NCBI GenBank assembly: GCA_013177855.1
Contig: JABLYA010000001.1
Span: 1,225,231-1,289,230, forward strand
Source: Ignavibacteria bacterium
GTDB lineage: Bacteria > Bacteroidota > Ignavibacteria > Ch128b
Direction of reading: 5' to 3'
Length of the DNA: 64,000 nt
Under the pieces are notes generated by a model that was not told the origin of the DNA, ran no database searches, and saw only the letters and a list, made by a program, of their open reading frames with translations. Position 1 is the first letter of the stretch. Each line of letters begins with the position of its first letter. This document shows, piece by piece, positions 26,573 through 37,700 of this stretch. The position numbers and the translations under genes are program-made.

Positions 26573-26584
26573 AGCAATCCAATC

Positions 26585-27232
26585 TTATTTTTCTTCTTCT
26601 TCAGTTTTCTTTCCCTTTTGAATAACTTCTGGTTCAGCCTGTTCTGTTGGTGCTGCCCCTTCACCAGCAGCTTCCTCTTTATGTAATGCTGGTGGAACAA
26701 TCGTAATAATTGTTGCTTCTGGATTTGTTAAGATTCGATACGAAGGAAGATTTAAATCTTTAACATGTAATGCATCGCCTATTTTAAGATTTGAGATATC
26801 TACATCAATTTTTTCAGGTATTTCTGTTGGCAAGCATTCAATTTCAATCTTATGTAAAGAATGTTGAATAATTCCACCTTCTCTAACACCAATCGGTGTT
26901 CCTATGAGATGAACCATTACTTCTACATTAACTTTTTCACCAGCTTTTAATCCATGAAAATCAACATGTACAATTTTATCTGTTACAGGATCAAGTTGAA
27001 ACTCTTTAAGAATACATGTCTTTTGTCCTACGCCTTCAATTTCAAGATTTATGAGATACGTTTCTGGTGAAAATACAATGTGTTTCAATTTATTCTCTGG
27101 TACTGCTAGAAAAATATTTTCTTCACCATGAGCGTAGTAAACAGCTGGAACGTATCCATTTTTTCTTAACTCTGTTAAATAACCTTTTGTCTTTAATTCT
27201 CTTTTAATTCCCTGTAAAGTAACTTGAGCCAT
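26585..27232 (-). CDS. rplY: 50S ribosomal protein L25/general stress protein Ctc
   Basis: A 215-residue two-domain L25 of the CTC/TL5 type: N-terminal 5S-rRNA-binding domain (KTKGYLTELRKNGYVPAVYYAHG, to about 90) and C-terminal beta domain (VNVEVMVHLIGTPIGVREGGII, about 95-185), followed by an acidic/Ala tail. It binds 5S rRNA. The neighbours prs upstream and pth downstream are the classic arrangement. Confidence 0.95.
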   Translation of the reverse strand: MAQVTLQGIKRELKTKGYLTELRKNGYVPAVYYAHGEENIFLAVPENKLKHIVFSPETYLINLEIEGVGQKTCILKEFQLDPVTDKIVHVDFHGLKAGEKVNVEVMVHLIGTPIGVREGGIIQHSLHKIEIECLPTEIPEKIDVDISNLKIGDALHVKDLNLPSYRILTNPEATIITIVPPALHKEEAAGEGAAPTEQAEPEVIQKGKKTEEEEK

Positions 27233-27250
27233 TTTAATTTACTCCTTTTT

Positions 27251-28198
27251 TCATCCTTTATCTGTATCAAATAATGAACTAATTGATTCGTTTAAGAATG
27301 TTCGTTTGATTGCTTCACCAAAAATTGCGTCAACAGACACAACCTCAATATTTTTAACTTCGTTTATTCTTGGATTATTAATTGTATCTGTCACATATAA
27401 TTTATTGATTGGTGCCTCGTTTAATAATTCGACTGCATTAGCTGAAAAAACAGCATGAGTACAAACTCCAGTAATTGATAAAGCTCCTTTTTCTTTCAAA
27501 ATTTTAGCAGCTTGTGAAAAAGTCCCTGCTGTATCAATTATATCATCCACAAGCAAAACATTTTTACCTTCTACATTACCAATCACATTCATAATTTCAC
27601 TTACATTTTGATTTGGTCTTCTTTTATCAATAACCACCAGATCAGCGTTTAATCTTTTAGCGTAAGCTCGAGCTAATTTTATTCCGCCAACATCTGGGGA
27701 AACAACAGCAAGATTTTTAAGATTTTGAATTTCCTGAACTTTCAAAAAAACAGCTGATGCATATAAGTGATCAAATGGAATATCAAAAAAACCTTGGACC
27801 TGACTTGCATGCAAATCCATTGTAATAACTCTATCAGCGCCAGCAACAGTAATCAAGTTTGCAATGAGCTTTGCGGTAATAGAAACTCTTGGCTGATCTT
27901 TTCTATCCTGTCTTGCATAACCAAAGTAAGGAATAACGGCAGTAATTTTATGAGCCGATGACCTTCGCGCCGCATCAATCATTATTAAAAGTTCTAAGAT
28001 ATTATCAGAAGGAGTGTTTGTTGATTGAATTAAAAAAACATCATCACCGCGAATGTTTTCAGCATATTTGACCCAAATCTCACCGTCACTAAATCTTTTT
28101 ATTTCACATTCACCTAATTTGATGCCTAATTTCTTGCAAATTTTTTCAGCAAGCGGCTTATTAGAATTCCCTGCAAAAACCTTAAACTCACGCTCCAT
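27251..28198 (-). CDS. prs: Ribose-phosphate pyrophosphokinase
   Basis: A 315-residue enzyme that makes PRPP from ribose-5-phosphate and ATP. It has the N-terminal FAGNSNKPLAEKI, ATP-binding DRKDQPRVSITAKL, the metal site VITMDLHASQVQGFF, and the PRPP loop VLLVDDIIDTAGT. PRPP feeds purine, pyrimidine, His and Trp synthesis. It is the first gene of prs-rplY-pth-hppA. The length is normal for class I PRPP synthetase. Confidence 0.97.
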   Translation of the reverse strand: MEREFKVFAGNSNKPLAEKICKKLGIKLGECEIKRFSDGEIWVKYAENIRGDDVFLIQSTNTPSDNILELLIMIDAARRSSAHKITAVIPYFGYARQDRKDQPRVSITAKLIANLITVAGADRVITMDLHASQVQGFFDIPFDHLYASAVFLKVQEIQNLKNLAVVSPDVGGIKLARAYAKRLNADLVVIDKRRPNQNVSEIMNVIGNVEGKNVLLVDDIIDTAGTFSQAAKILKEKGALSITGVCTHAVFSANAVELLNEAPINKLYVTDTINNPRINEVKNIEVVSVDAIFGEAIKRTFLNESISSLFDTDKG

Positions 28199-28317
28199 TC
28201 TGAATATCTAAAATTCCTTACTTAATCTTCACAAAAAGGTTTGCTAAAATAGAAAAAAAAGTAAAAGTAGTCAATTTGACAAAAACTAATTGATTTTTAT
28301 TAATAATTTTACACTGA

Positions 28318-28992
28318 TTATTCTTCCTGCGATTTTTTTCTCTTACGGACAATGATAGTTATCCATAAACCAAGAAGAATAAAAATCAAAACTGGAATTA
28401 CATATTTCAACCCGTAGTTTACAGGAGTTTTTATAGTTGCAGTTAGAGTTTTTTCGTCTTTTAACTGATCAAGGGTGAAATTCCAAATTAAAGTATTGTT
28501 CTTCCGCTCATCAGCGTTATCTGTAATTATTGCACCAGGAAAATGATAAATATATTTCAATGTGTATTTTTCACCATCTGAGAAATGTAAATCTCCACCT
28601 TTAATTTTATTGACAAATATTTTTTGCCCCGCTGCACCATCTTTGAAGCTTATTTCACAGTCACGGAAGAAATTACATTTATTTAGCTCGTTAATATCCT
28701 CAAATATTATTTTTATTTCCGCATGGTAAGTTGTATCAGCTGATCTTTCCCATACCTTAATTGATTTTATTTTAATACTTTCATTCTCAAAATTTTTACG
28801 AATAATATCTTCTTTGAATGAGTATTTGTTAGAGTAGCTTGTATCTTGATAAAGAAAATCTAATTTTGTCCAGTAATGAATAATGCTTGAACCGCTTCCA
28901 TCAGCCCCTAAGAAAGTCTCAATTTCTAGATTGATACAACCTTGGAATAATAACGCGGTTATAATCGACAGAAAGAAAATTATCTTTTTCAT
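28318..28992 (-). CDS. Membrane-anchored lipoprotein, LppM/DUF3153-like
   Basis: About 224 residues from the ATG at 28992 (AGAGAGAG ribosome site upstream). The N-terminal signal ends in a lipobox, LFQGC, giving a lipidated Cys at about residue 19; the mature part begins NLEIETFLGADGSGSSII, a pattern like LppM/DUF3153 lipoproteins, and one membrane helix stands near the C-terminus (about 193-213) with a basic tail RKRKKSQEE. It has no enzyme motif. A single-gene unit; function unknown. Confidence 0.65.
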   Translation of the reverse strand: MKKIIFFLSIITALLFQGCINLEIETFLGADGSGSSIIHYWTKLDFLYQDTSYSNKYSFKEDIIRKNFENESIKIKSIKVWERSADTTYHAEIKIIFEDINELNKCNFFRDCEISFKDGAAGQKIFVNKIKGGDLHFSDGEKYTLKYIYHFPGAIITDNADERKNNTLIWNFTLDQLKDEKTLTATIKTPVNYGLKYVIPVLIFILLGLWITIIVRKRKKSQEE

Positions 28993-29166
28993 TTCAAATC
29001 TCTCTCTCTTCAATCCTATTTAATAAGATTTATTGCCAATTACAAATTCGAATATTTAATAAAATCGCCAAAGGAAACGATTTGAAACTTTTAAAATTAT
29101 CTTGCATCAAAAAAATTGAATGAATGTCAAATTTTTCGGAAATTTGTAAAAATTTTGAGGGAATGT

Positions 29167-29406
29167 ATGCCGACTTATGATTACAAATGCCTCAAGTGTG
29201 GAAATACTTTTGAGACATTTCATGGAATAAATGAAAGACCACAAGTTGTATGTCCAAATTGTGGTTCAATTGCTCAAAAACAAATTAGTCTTCATTCGGG
29301 ATTAATATTCAAAGGAAGTGGATTTTATATCACTGACTACAAGAAAACTTCAAGCTCTCCTGCAACATCAAAAAGTTCTTCAGAAAGCAGCAAATCAGAT
29401 AAATAA
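29167..29406 (+). CDS. FmdB-type zinc ribbon protein
   Basis: A 79-residue protein: MPTYDYKCLKCGNTFE with C8 and C11, then C29 and C32 in VVCPNCG form a zinc ribbon, followed by a Ser/Lys-rich tail. FmdB-like proteins occur singly in many bacteria and have been called regulators, but the role is not established. The ATG at 29167 follows GAGGGA; the upstream in-frame ATG at 29116 would add unconserved residues. A second copy of the family stands at 49946. Confidence 0.88.
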   Translation: MPTYDYKCLKCGNTFETFHGINERPQVVCPNCGSIAQKQISLHSGLIFKGSGFYITDYKKTSSSPATSKSSSESSKSDK

Positions 29407-29410
29407 GACA

Positions 29411-29437
29411 GAACTGACCTCCATTAGAGGTCAGTTC
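29411..29437. terminator. Hairpin between convergent genes
   Basis: GAACTGACCTC pairs perfectly with GAGGTCAGTTC around a 5-base loop. It overlaps the 3' end of the minus-strand gene at 29424. No clear T-run on either side, so its strength as a terminator is uncertain. Confidence 0.55.
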
Positions 29438-32400
29438 CAAGCGATAGATAAAACTTTGTGTCTGAGAAATTAACAAGGTTATAATTCCAGGCGAAATCAA
29501 ATTTCAATAGAAATCCGAAAAGATAAATTCTTGTTCCAATACCGGTTCCAATCAACAAATCTTTTGTGAAGACATTTCCATAAACATCTCTAACTGTTCC
29601 TCTAAAATCAGAATTTCTTGTCCAGGCTGAACCAATATCTAAAAATGCAACTCCGCGAATATTCTGGAATAATAACGGCAATGGGCTTGTAACCAGAAGC
29701 TTGATCAACGGAAAATGAAACTCAAGATTCATTAGTGCATACTTAGTTCCAAGTTTTTGTGAGTAATTGTATCCTCTTAAAGGTAGAACCGGTGTCAAGA
29801 AAAGAAAATCTTCAGCTGATTCAATTGGGATACGATTTTGTTCGAATTGATAATTGATCCAGTTTTCTGTTCCACCCAGCATAAACTTCTGCGGATTTCT
29901 GCCAAAACTAAATCCACCGGAAAGCCTCAACGTTAGTGAATATTCTTTCCAGAATTTGAAATAAGTTCTGTAATCACCTGTCACTGTTCCAAAATTAAAG
30001 GCATTCTTTTTTAATGGTGGGACACCAAAAATTGTAAAGTTATATCTTGTTCCTCTTGAAGGGGCAGTAAATTCCCATAGAGAATTATCGTGAACAAAAC
30101 TTGCCGATGGAATAAGAAGAGAAAGCAACTGCGGCGGTTCTTCATAAATATCGAGATTATCACGACGAACATTTAACCAGCTTAAGCCTCCTTCTATCCT
30201 GTAGAATTTATCAATCGGATATGAGGCTGAGAAATAACCACCATAATTTCTATATCTATACAGGTAATAAAATCTATTTCTTTCTTGAATTAAAAACCTT
30301 GCTGTATGAAAAGCTTGTATCGTAAAATCTGTCCTTTCAGGTAAATAGAAATACGCAATTCCGTAATCGCTATTTTTTAGATCAATGTTCAAGCTGGTAA
30401 TACCAATAATTTGGTGATCGCCCATCATATCGCTGAAAGCAAGAACAGTGGTTCCAAGCAAACCATAGAATGTTGAAAAACCTGCGTTTGCATAAATAAT
30501 ATCAGGGGAGAAATTAATTTTGTATTTATTTACAATAAAATTCCCAAGTGAATCTTTTCGGTCATAAGTAAAGAGCAGAGTATCTTTTACTGGTGCTTCT
30601 CGAGTTATGAATTTTTCATTAAAAATATAATTGGTGAAATTCTGACGGGCAATTTCTGAGAACGCATTGCTTGTGTCGATAATATTGCCAGTTTTAATTA
30701 ATATTGAGTCGCTATAAGTAATTTCAACTTTTGTTTTTGTAATTACTTTTGCGGTATCAATTTCTTTTGGTTTGGAACTCAATAATCTTGATTGGGCAAA
30801 TTTGGTCAATGGCAATTTGTCAAAAGTTGAAATTTGATCTATCGGATTTGTAATCACGAAAATATTATAGGCAGATTTGAACATTGAGCTAAATGCTAAT
30901 CTTTTACCATCATCGGAAAGACTTATTTGATAAATACCATTTAAAGAGTTTGTAATTGGTTGAAGATCGTCCGGATTTTTAACCAAAACAGAATAATTCG
31001 CATCCCAATCGACATTCGAGATATCTTTCATATAAATATTATTTATTCCATTCAGATCAGATACAAAGAAAAGATATTTTCCATCTCTTGAAGCAACAAC
31101 AGAGGTTTCATTACTATTCGGCAAATCAGTAATTCTTTGAATTTCTCTGGTCTCAATATCAATTCGGTAAAGATCAAGCTGTTTGTAATTGTGATTAATG
31201 ATATCCAGAAAATATTCTCTTGATGCAAGCTCAGTATAATCACCTCTATCGGAAGAGAAAAAAACTGCTTTGCCATCGTGAGAAAAGTGGGGGTCTGAAT
31301 CACTAAAGATATCATTTGTCAAATTTGTAATCTTTTTTGTTTCGAAATCATAAATAAAAATATCTGATTGATGCTTATGAAGTCCTACAAACGCTAATTT
31401 TTTTCCATCTGGCGACCAATCAACCGAAAAGATACCATCAAGCTTTATGTCGAGTTTTTGATGTTTACCAGTTTTGACATCAAAGATAAATATAGCATCT
31501 GATGCACCAGCTTTCGATGAGAGAGCTATTTTCTTTCCGTCAGGTGACCAGCAAAGACCAGGAGTTAAAATATGCAGTTCTTCAAAGTTAGCTGTTGTGT
31601 TTCCTTTAACTAACTTTTTTAAGATTTTTCCATCGACAGCTGACATAATGAAAACATCGAAATAATCATCACGATTTGAAATAAAAGCAATCAAATCACC
31701 CTGAGGGGATATTGCAGGACTTGTGTTGTAAAAACCACCATCTTTAGTGTGATCTGTTAATTGTTTTGAAAATTCATTCGGCTCTTTTCTCAGTTCAATA
31801 TCGGGCCAGTAAAGTACTTTTTGATCTTTCTTCCACTTATCATTTAATTCTTCTAAATCAAAACCGAAAGAGGATTTAATCCCGCCTTCAAAACTTCCCT
31901 GTCCACGAATTCGATTTAAGAGATCACCGATTTTTTCTTTTCCATATTTTCTTTCAATAAACCAGAAAACTGATTGACCTCCACGATAAGCGAAGTAACC
32001 ATCAAGTTGATTTATGTTCGGAAGATATTGATTAATTGAAGCATCTCTCATAAACATATCAGAATGCGTATCCCATCCCAGAGCTTCATATTCCGCAAGG
32101 CCTTCCATAAACCAGAGCGGCAGATTTAATGTGATATTATTTGAAATAATCGATTGTAATGACCCGCCGTAAAACATATCGTTCATTACAGCGTGAACAA
32201 GCTCGTGATGAATGACATGACGGAATTGATCATAGGAACCCTCAAAAGGCAAAACCACTCTGTTCTTAAAAAGCTCCGTTACACCGCCAATTCCTTCTTC
32301 TAAATATTCACTTACAACATTTGTCTGTTGAAAATCATTATGAGAATTATAAATAATCATCGAGATACGATTATTGATATTATACTTAAAATTCTTCTGA

Positions 32401-32609
32401 ATAGATGTCAAAGCAGATTCAGCAGCTACAACTGCAAAAGTGGCAAGTCTTTCCCCTCCATCGGTGAAGTAAACATCAAAATGCTTTGATTGAATGTAGT
32501 AATAATTAAATTTTTTATACTGAACTTTATTCTTTCCAAACTGTGCAAATGTATTTGAATTTAACAATACAAAACTAAGAGCCAAAAGTAAAAAGATTTT
32601 CGATTTCAT
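29424..32609 (-). CDS. Metalloprotease / TolB-like propeller / outer-membrane barrel fusion
   Basis: A 1061-residue protein with signal peptide (1-22). Residues about 80-260 form a gluzincin (peptidase MA-like) domain: H135-E-L-V-H139 and the downstream Glu in W-F-M-E169-G-L-A-E-Y. Residues about 285-600 hold TolB/WD40-like repeats (SPDGKKIALSS, SPDGKKLAFVG, SHDGKAVFFSS, SDDGKRLAFSS). The C-terminal third (about 700-1061) resembles the BamA/surface-antigen barrel (LRLSGGFSFGRNPQKFMLGG, LPLRGYNYSQKLGTKYALMNLEFHFPL). The parts suggest a periplasmic or surface protease anchored by its own barrel. The substrate is unknown. Similar fusions occur in Bacteroidota. The first gene after it on the strand is rnr, 21 bp upstream. 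Confidence 0.8.
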   Translation of the reverse strand: MKSKIFLLLALSFVLLNSNTFAQFGKNKVQYKKFNYYYIQSKHFDVYFTDGGERLATFAVVAAESALTSIQKNFKYNINNRISMIIYNSHNDFQQTNVVSEYLEEGIGGVTELFKNRVVLPFEGSYDQFRHVIHHELVHAVMNDMFYGGSLQSIISNNITLNLPLWFMEGLAEYEALGWDTHSDMFMRDASINQYLPNINQLDGYFAYRGGQSVFWFIERKYGKEKIGDLLNRIRGQGSFEGGIKSSFGFDLEELNDKWKKDQKVLYWPDIELRKEPNEFSKQLTDHTKDGGFYNTSPAISPQGDLIAFISNRDDYFDVFIMSAVDGKILKKLVKGNTTANFEELHILTPGLCWSPDGKKIALSSKAGASDAIFIFDVKTGKHQKLDIKLDGIFSVDWSPDGKKLAFVGLHKHQSDIFIYDFETKKITNLTNDIFSDSDPHFSHDGKAVFFSSDRGDYTELASREYFLDIINHNYKQLDLYRIDIETREIQRITDLPNSNETSVVASRDGKYLFFVSDLNGINNIYMKDISNVDWDANYSVLVKNPDDLQPITNSLNGIYQISLSDDGKRLAFSSMFKSAYNIFVITNPIDQISTFDKLPLTKFAQSRLLSSKPKEIDTAKVITKTKVEITYSDSILIKTGNIIDTSNAFSEIARQNFTNYIFNEKFITREAPVKDTLLFTYDRKDSLGNFIVNKYKINFSPDIIYANAGFSTFYGLLGTTVLAFSDMMGDHQIIGITSLNIDLKNSDYGIAYFYLPERTDFTIQAFHTARFLIQERNRFYYLYRYRNYGGYFSASYPIDKFYRIEGGLSWLNVRRDNLDIYEEPPQLLSLLIPSASFVHDNSLWEFTAPSRGTRYNFTIFGVPPLKKNAFNFGTVTGDYRTYFKFWKEYSLTLRLSGGFSFGRNPQKFMLGGTENWINYQFEQNRIPIESAEDFLFLTPVLPLRGYNYSQKLGTKYALMNLEFHFPLIKLLVTSPLPLLFQNIRGVAFLDIGSAWTRNSDFRGTVRDVYGNVFTKDLLIGTGIGTRIYLFGFLLKFDFAWNYNLVNFSDTKFYLSLGTDL

Positions 32610-32630
32610 TGCTCTCCACCATTGTTTTGT

Positions 32631-34742
32631 TTATTCAACAAGCTCAAAATCGATTTCGTTCCTATCTTCATTTACACCAATTACTTTAACTCGCACAAGA
32701 TCACCCAGTCGATAAGTTTGTTTATTTAATTTACCAATTAATGCATATTTATTTTCATCATAAAAATATAAATCACTCGGCATATTTTTAATGCGAACAA
32801 GTCCTTCAGCAAGATTTTCAATTAACTCAACAAAAATTCCATAAGCTTGAACACCGGAAATTATTCCATCAAATTCTTCTCCAATGTGGCTCTTCATATA
32901 TTGAACCTGTTTATATTTAATTGCCTCTCTTTCTGCATCCATTGCAATTCTTTCGGCAACAGAGCTGGAGCGGCAAATTTGGGGAATAATATTCTTTAAG
33001 TAGTTTGCTCTTTGACCCGAAACTTCGTTTTGATATTCGACAAGCAAACGATGAACTACAAGATCAGGATAACGACGAATTGGTGATGTAAAATGTGTGT
33101 AATAATCAAATGCAAGCCCATAATGTCCAATGTTTTTTTCGGAATATTCTGCTTTAGCCATCGCTCTAATCATGACTTCATTAACAAGAATTTCTTCTGG
33201 TTTTCCTTTAACCTGTTCAAGTAATTTTTGCAGTGCTTTTGATTTTACTCCACCAGCTATGTTTAATTTATAACCGAGTGAATTAACGAAATTTGCAAGT
33301 TGCTTTATTTTCTCTTCATCAGGAACATCATGGACACGATAAACAAATGGGACTTTCTTTGTGTCTTCAAATTTTTTCCCTTCTTTCGCAATTATTTTAT
33401 TGGCAAGCAGCATAAAATCTTCAATCAATTTATGACTTTCTAATCTTTCTTTTTTCTTTATTTCGAGAGGAAGTCCGCTTGGATCAAGAATAAATCTTAC
33501 TTCATCAGTATTGAAGTCTATTCCACCACTTTGGATTCTTTTCTTAAATAAGATTTTTGCAAGCTGATTTAGCTGCAAAAGTTGTTCAGCATAATCTCCC
33601 TTGCCTGATTTCAGGATTTCTTCAACTTCTTCGTAAGTAAATCTTCGTTTGTTGTTAATAACTGTCTTTGCAAGCTTGTAATTTAAAACCTCTGCTTTTT
33701 TGTTCATTTCAATGAAAACAGAAAAACACAACCTATCTTCACCGGGAACAAGACTACACCATTTGTTTGACAGAGCTTCAGGCAGCATTGGAACAACATA
33801 ATTTACAAGATAAACGCTTGTTCCTCTCTTTCTTGCTTCTAGATCAAGTGCTGAATTTTCTTTAACAAAAAATCCAACATCAGCAATATGAACGCCAACC
33901 AGAAAAGTATTTTTATCAATTGGTTCAATTGAAAGAGCATCGTCAAAGTCTTTTGCATCAGCAGGATCAATTGTGAAAACAATTTTATCTCTGATATCCA
34001 ATCGATTTGGAATTTCTTTTTTGATCGTCTCTTCGGTGAATTGGTCTGCTTCTGCAATTACCTCATCTGGGAATTTGGTTCGAAGTTTAAAACTCTTTGC
34101 AATTGAAAGCATTTCGGCTGAATGGTCAAGATGCCTTCCAAGTATCTCAATCACTTCACCAACAGGATTCAATTTGGGTGTCTGCCAATCGATTAATTTA
34201 ATAACAACTTTATCACCTGGTTTGGCTCCATTCAAGGATTCTTCAGGAATGAAAAAATCTCGGTGTATTAAATTGTCATCAGGAATGAAGAAAAAGAATC
34301 CACGATATTGTTCAATCTTTCCGACAAATTCATCTGTTGCTCTTTCAATAACTTTTATGATTTCGCCTTCCTGATTTTTACCGCGATAACGAGCAAAGAT
34401 TTCAACAAGTACTTTATCACCATTTAAAGCAGTACCGAGATTTCTTTCTGAAATAAAAATATCTTCGCCATCCTTAGGCTCTGGGCTCACAAAACCATAT
34501 CCGTTTTTTGTCATCTGCAAAGTTCCAACGATCTGGTTTGCATCCCTTGCTAATAGATATCTTTTACCTCTTTTAATTAATTTCCCCTGTCGATAAAGTT
34601 CTGCAAGTATCTGTTTTAATTCTGCATAATCTTTATCTGTTTTGATATTTAGTCTTTTCGAAATCTCTTTTGACTTGTAACCTTTTGTTGGACTTGCCTT
34701 AAGAATTTCCTGGATTTGTTTTTTAATGTTCGTTTTTTTCAT
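32631..34742 (-). CDS. rnr: Ribonuclease R
   Basis: A 703-residue 3'-5' exoribonuclease. Order of domains: N-terminal helix-turn-helix (about 1-65), two cold-shock domains (about 70-210), RNB catalytic domain with IDPADAKDFDDALSIE (about 265-280; the Asp residues bind Mg), and a C-terminal S1 domain (GEEFDGIISGVQAYGIFVELIEN, about 625-700). It degrades structured RNA. No Lys-rich tail as in E. coli. It lies 2 bp after tamB and may share its transcript. Confidence 0.95.
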   Translation of the reverse strand: MKKTNIKKQIQEILKASPTKGYKSKEISKRLNIKTDKDYAELKQILAELYRQGKLIKRGKRYLLARDANQIVGTLQMTKNGYGFVSPEPKDGEDIFISERNLGTALNGDKVLVEIFARYRGKNQEGEIIKVIERATDEFVGKIEQYRGFFFFIPDDNLIHRDFFIPEESLNGAKPGDKVVIKLIDWQTPKLNPVGEVIEILGRHLDHSAEMLSIAKSFKLRTKFPDEVIAEADQFTEETIKKEIPNRLDIRDKIVFTIDPADAKDFDDALSIEPIDKNTFLVGVHIADVGFFVKENSALDLEARKRGTSVYLVNYVVPMLPEALSNKWCSLVPGEDRLCFSVFIEMNKKAEVLNYKLAKTVINNKRRFTYEEVEEILKSGKGDYAEQLLQLNQLAKILFKKRIQSGGIDFNTDEVRFILDPSGLPLEIKKKERLESHKLIEDFMLLANKIIAKEGKKFEDTKKVPFVYRVHDVPDEEKIKQLANFVNSLGYKLNIAGGVKSKALQKLLEQVKGKPEEILVNEVMIRAMAKAEYSEKNIGHYGLAFDYYTHFTSPIRRYPDLVVHRLLVEYQNEVSGQRANYLKNIIPQICRSSSVAERIAMDAEREAIKYKQVQYMKSHIGEEFDGIISGVQAYGIFVELIENLAEGLVRIKNMPSDLYFYDENKYALIGKLNKQTYRLGDLVRVKVIGVNEDRNEIDFELVE

Positions 34743-34744
34743 AT

Positions 34745-37700
34745 CTAAAATTCTACCTTATATTTTAATCCCACTTCATTAATCATTTCTGTTGGCTTTG
34801 AAGCCTGTAATTGGGACTGCTTTCTCACCAGTCTTAAAAATAATCTTTCAGAAACGGGATATTCAATTTGAATATTTGCAAGAGCAAAATTCTGGAAAAC
34901 ATCAGTTCCGCCGCCCACTTTGAATCTGACATCTTTAACTCTACCCTCAAAGCTGAATTTTGTCTCTTCACCAACTTTTTTAAATTCTACATTTCTCAAG
35001 ACATCGCCAAGAATGCTATTTGCAAAGTTGGTGATGACCGAGCCAAGCAATGAACTTGCTGCACTTTGAAATGTTCCACCCCATGTCGATAAAGCACCAG
35101 TTTTATCTGCGGCTGTTAAATCATCTTTAAATTTACCAACAAGGATAAATGCAACAACATCGGAAGCATCTTTTGTTCGATCAACATTTCCATCAATTAA
35201 TACTTCGATATTCTCAGTACTACTCACAAGATTTTTACCAAGTTCTGTGACAGTTCCAACTAATTTAAGTTTAATTAATACATCTCTTATTTTCTGATTT
35301 ACAGTATCACCCTGAACATAATAATTAGAATAAGTTGCAACTACATCTAAATAAGGATTCGCTAAATCTCTCTCAAATCTAATTTTTCCAGAAGCCATAA
35401 ATCTTTGATAAAAAACAAGATAAGAATCGGGAGTAACTTCAATCTCACCTTGAGTAGAAGTTTGACCTTCAGAAAAATTATAAATGACTTCTCCTCGTAA
35501 ATCAGCAAAGAGTCTTTGATTAAGTTCTTGATTGAAAATCAACAACATCGAAACATTGTTTTTCAATGAAATTTTTATTTTGCCGCTAATCTTAGAAAGT
35601 ACTCCGGAGCTTGTACCAGACTTTGATTTACTTTGTTTTTTCAATTCTTTTTCTGCTTGAAGAAATGCGAGATCTGCTTGATCAATCTGTGGTGAGTAGT
35701 CCACATATTTATAAACAAAACTTTCTCCTTCACTGCTGTATTCTGATTGAATGGGTGGAATGATCAAAGCAGTTTCTTTGATATTAACATCTCCATAAAT
35801 TTTGAAATCATTATAACTCCCTTCAAGAACCAAAGGTGAAGAGATCTCGATAAATAAATCGCCGTAGACGCTCGGACTGACTGCCTTCGATTCATTTCCA
35901 AGGACAAGTAGATTGCCAAGAGTTGTAATCTTTAAGTTTTTTAATCCACGTTTATCAATTTGAACTTCACCATTTGTGTAAAGTCTGCCTCTTTTTCTTG
36001 TATTAAGATTTGCAAGTTCAAACCTTTCTAAAATGATTTTATCTTTATTCAAATCAATCTTAATATCAGATGCATATTTCAAATTGTTTTGAGATAGAAT
36101 AAAGCTCATATTTTTCGAATTAATAGAGCCATAAAATTCAGGTTCATTGAAAGTCCCTGTGATTCTTACTTTACCGCTCAATGATCCATCAATTGATTTG
36201 AAAATAGGAACGATTGCTCTCAATGGCTGAAGATTAAAATCTTCCAGATTCAATGTAAGATTAAATTCTCGATCCCAGTTGATTCTATCTTTCACATCTT
36301 TAAAAGAAAGGTCAATGGGGAAAGAACCTTTTAGATCAAGATCTTTTCCTGTATAAATTGAATCGATATACGATGTAGAAAGATTGATAAGTTTATTTGA
36401 ATAATTAAAATCTCCAATCAGGTTACCGAGTTGATCATCACCAATTGAAAGATTTTCAAGATTAAATGAACCGTTAATAACCGGCGCTTCAGCTACACCA
36501 TTTAGTGAGAGATCTATTGATAGTTCACCTGCAATTTCTTCAGTAATGTTTGGAAAGAAATTTAAAACAAGTTCATAAAGTTCAAGATTAGAAACATTAA
36601 ATCTCAAGTTTTGTTTTCCGTAATAACCAAGTTCACCAGCAATCTGAAATAATTCTTTTTTCCTTCTCAGTATGAACTGGTCAAATTCAAGTTTATCTTT
36701 GCTGAATGAAAAATTGAGCGGACCTTGATTTGTCAGCTTATATTTTTTGTATTCAATTGTTGCTTTATTGATGCTCGCTCGAAAAACTGGAGAAGAAACA
36801 TCGAAAGTTCCTTCAGATCTAACAAACAGAACAGAATCAATTGTCGATTGAATTTTGTAACCAAACAAATCAGAAGCAAAATTCACATCGATATCCAAAT
36901 TTTCAATGATTGATGAAGTTAAAATCTTTTCTGCCCTGATATTTGTAAATAAACTTAATCTATTAGAAGCTTTTTTATCCGATGTTTCTAAGATAATTTT
37001 AAAGTTTGCATTTTTTATTCTCTGAGATTGATAAATATCTACAACCCAGAAATCTTTAATGGTGCTTTCGTTCTCAAGAACAAATTTCCCATTACTATTT
37101 GAAACTTTGCCTATTAAATCACCATCAAGATTGAATTTGAAATTTTTCAGAAAGGTGTTTATGAGTTTGAAATCTTTGAAATTAAATTGGTAAGTGAAAT
37201 TAAATTCTGGTTCCTCGGTGATCTGTTTTTTGACTTTTGATGTTTCCCGTTTTTTCTTTTCCAGTTTAACTGGAAAAATTTCTGGAATTGAGTCACCTTT
37301 AAACATTTTACTTTTTTTATCAATCTCTTGCGAAACAAGCTCGATCTTTTCGGGGATGACTTTCAAAACTTCCGTGAAATTGTAACTTCCGGACAAAGTA
37401 AAATCAACGAAATCAGAATTAAATTTTATAGACTTTTTATATCCATTATTGTGCTGGATGCTTAGTTTCAATTCCGATTGATCTATTTTCTGATTATTTA
37501 TTTCAGATTCATAAATTTTTAGATCAAACGATCCTTCAATTTTATCAGGATCGAAACCTCTCCCATTTAAGCTGCCTGCAAAATTTAATTTGCCAATTAA
37601 ATCTTTAGTAAAGAGATTTTTCTGTAAATCAATATTTACGCCATTGAAGGAAACATAATAACCTGGATTTTCTTTGTTAATAAAATCTAAAAATCCGTTT

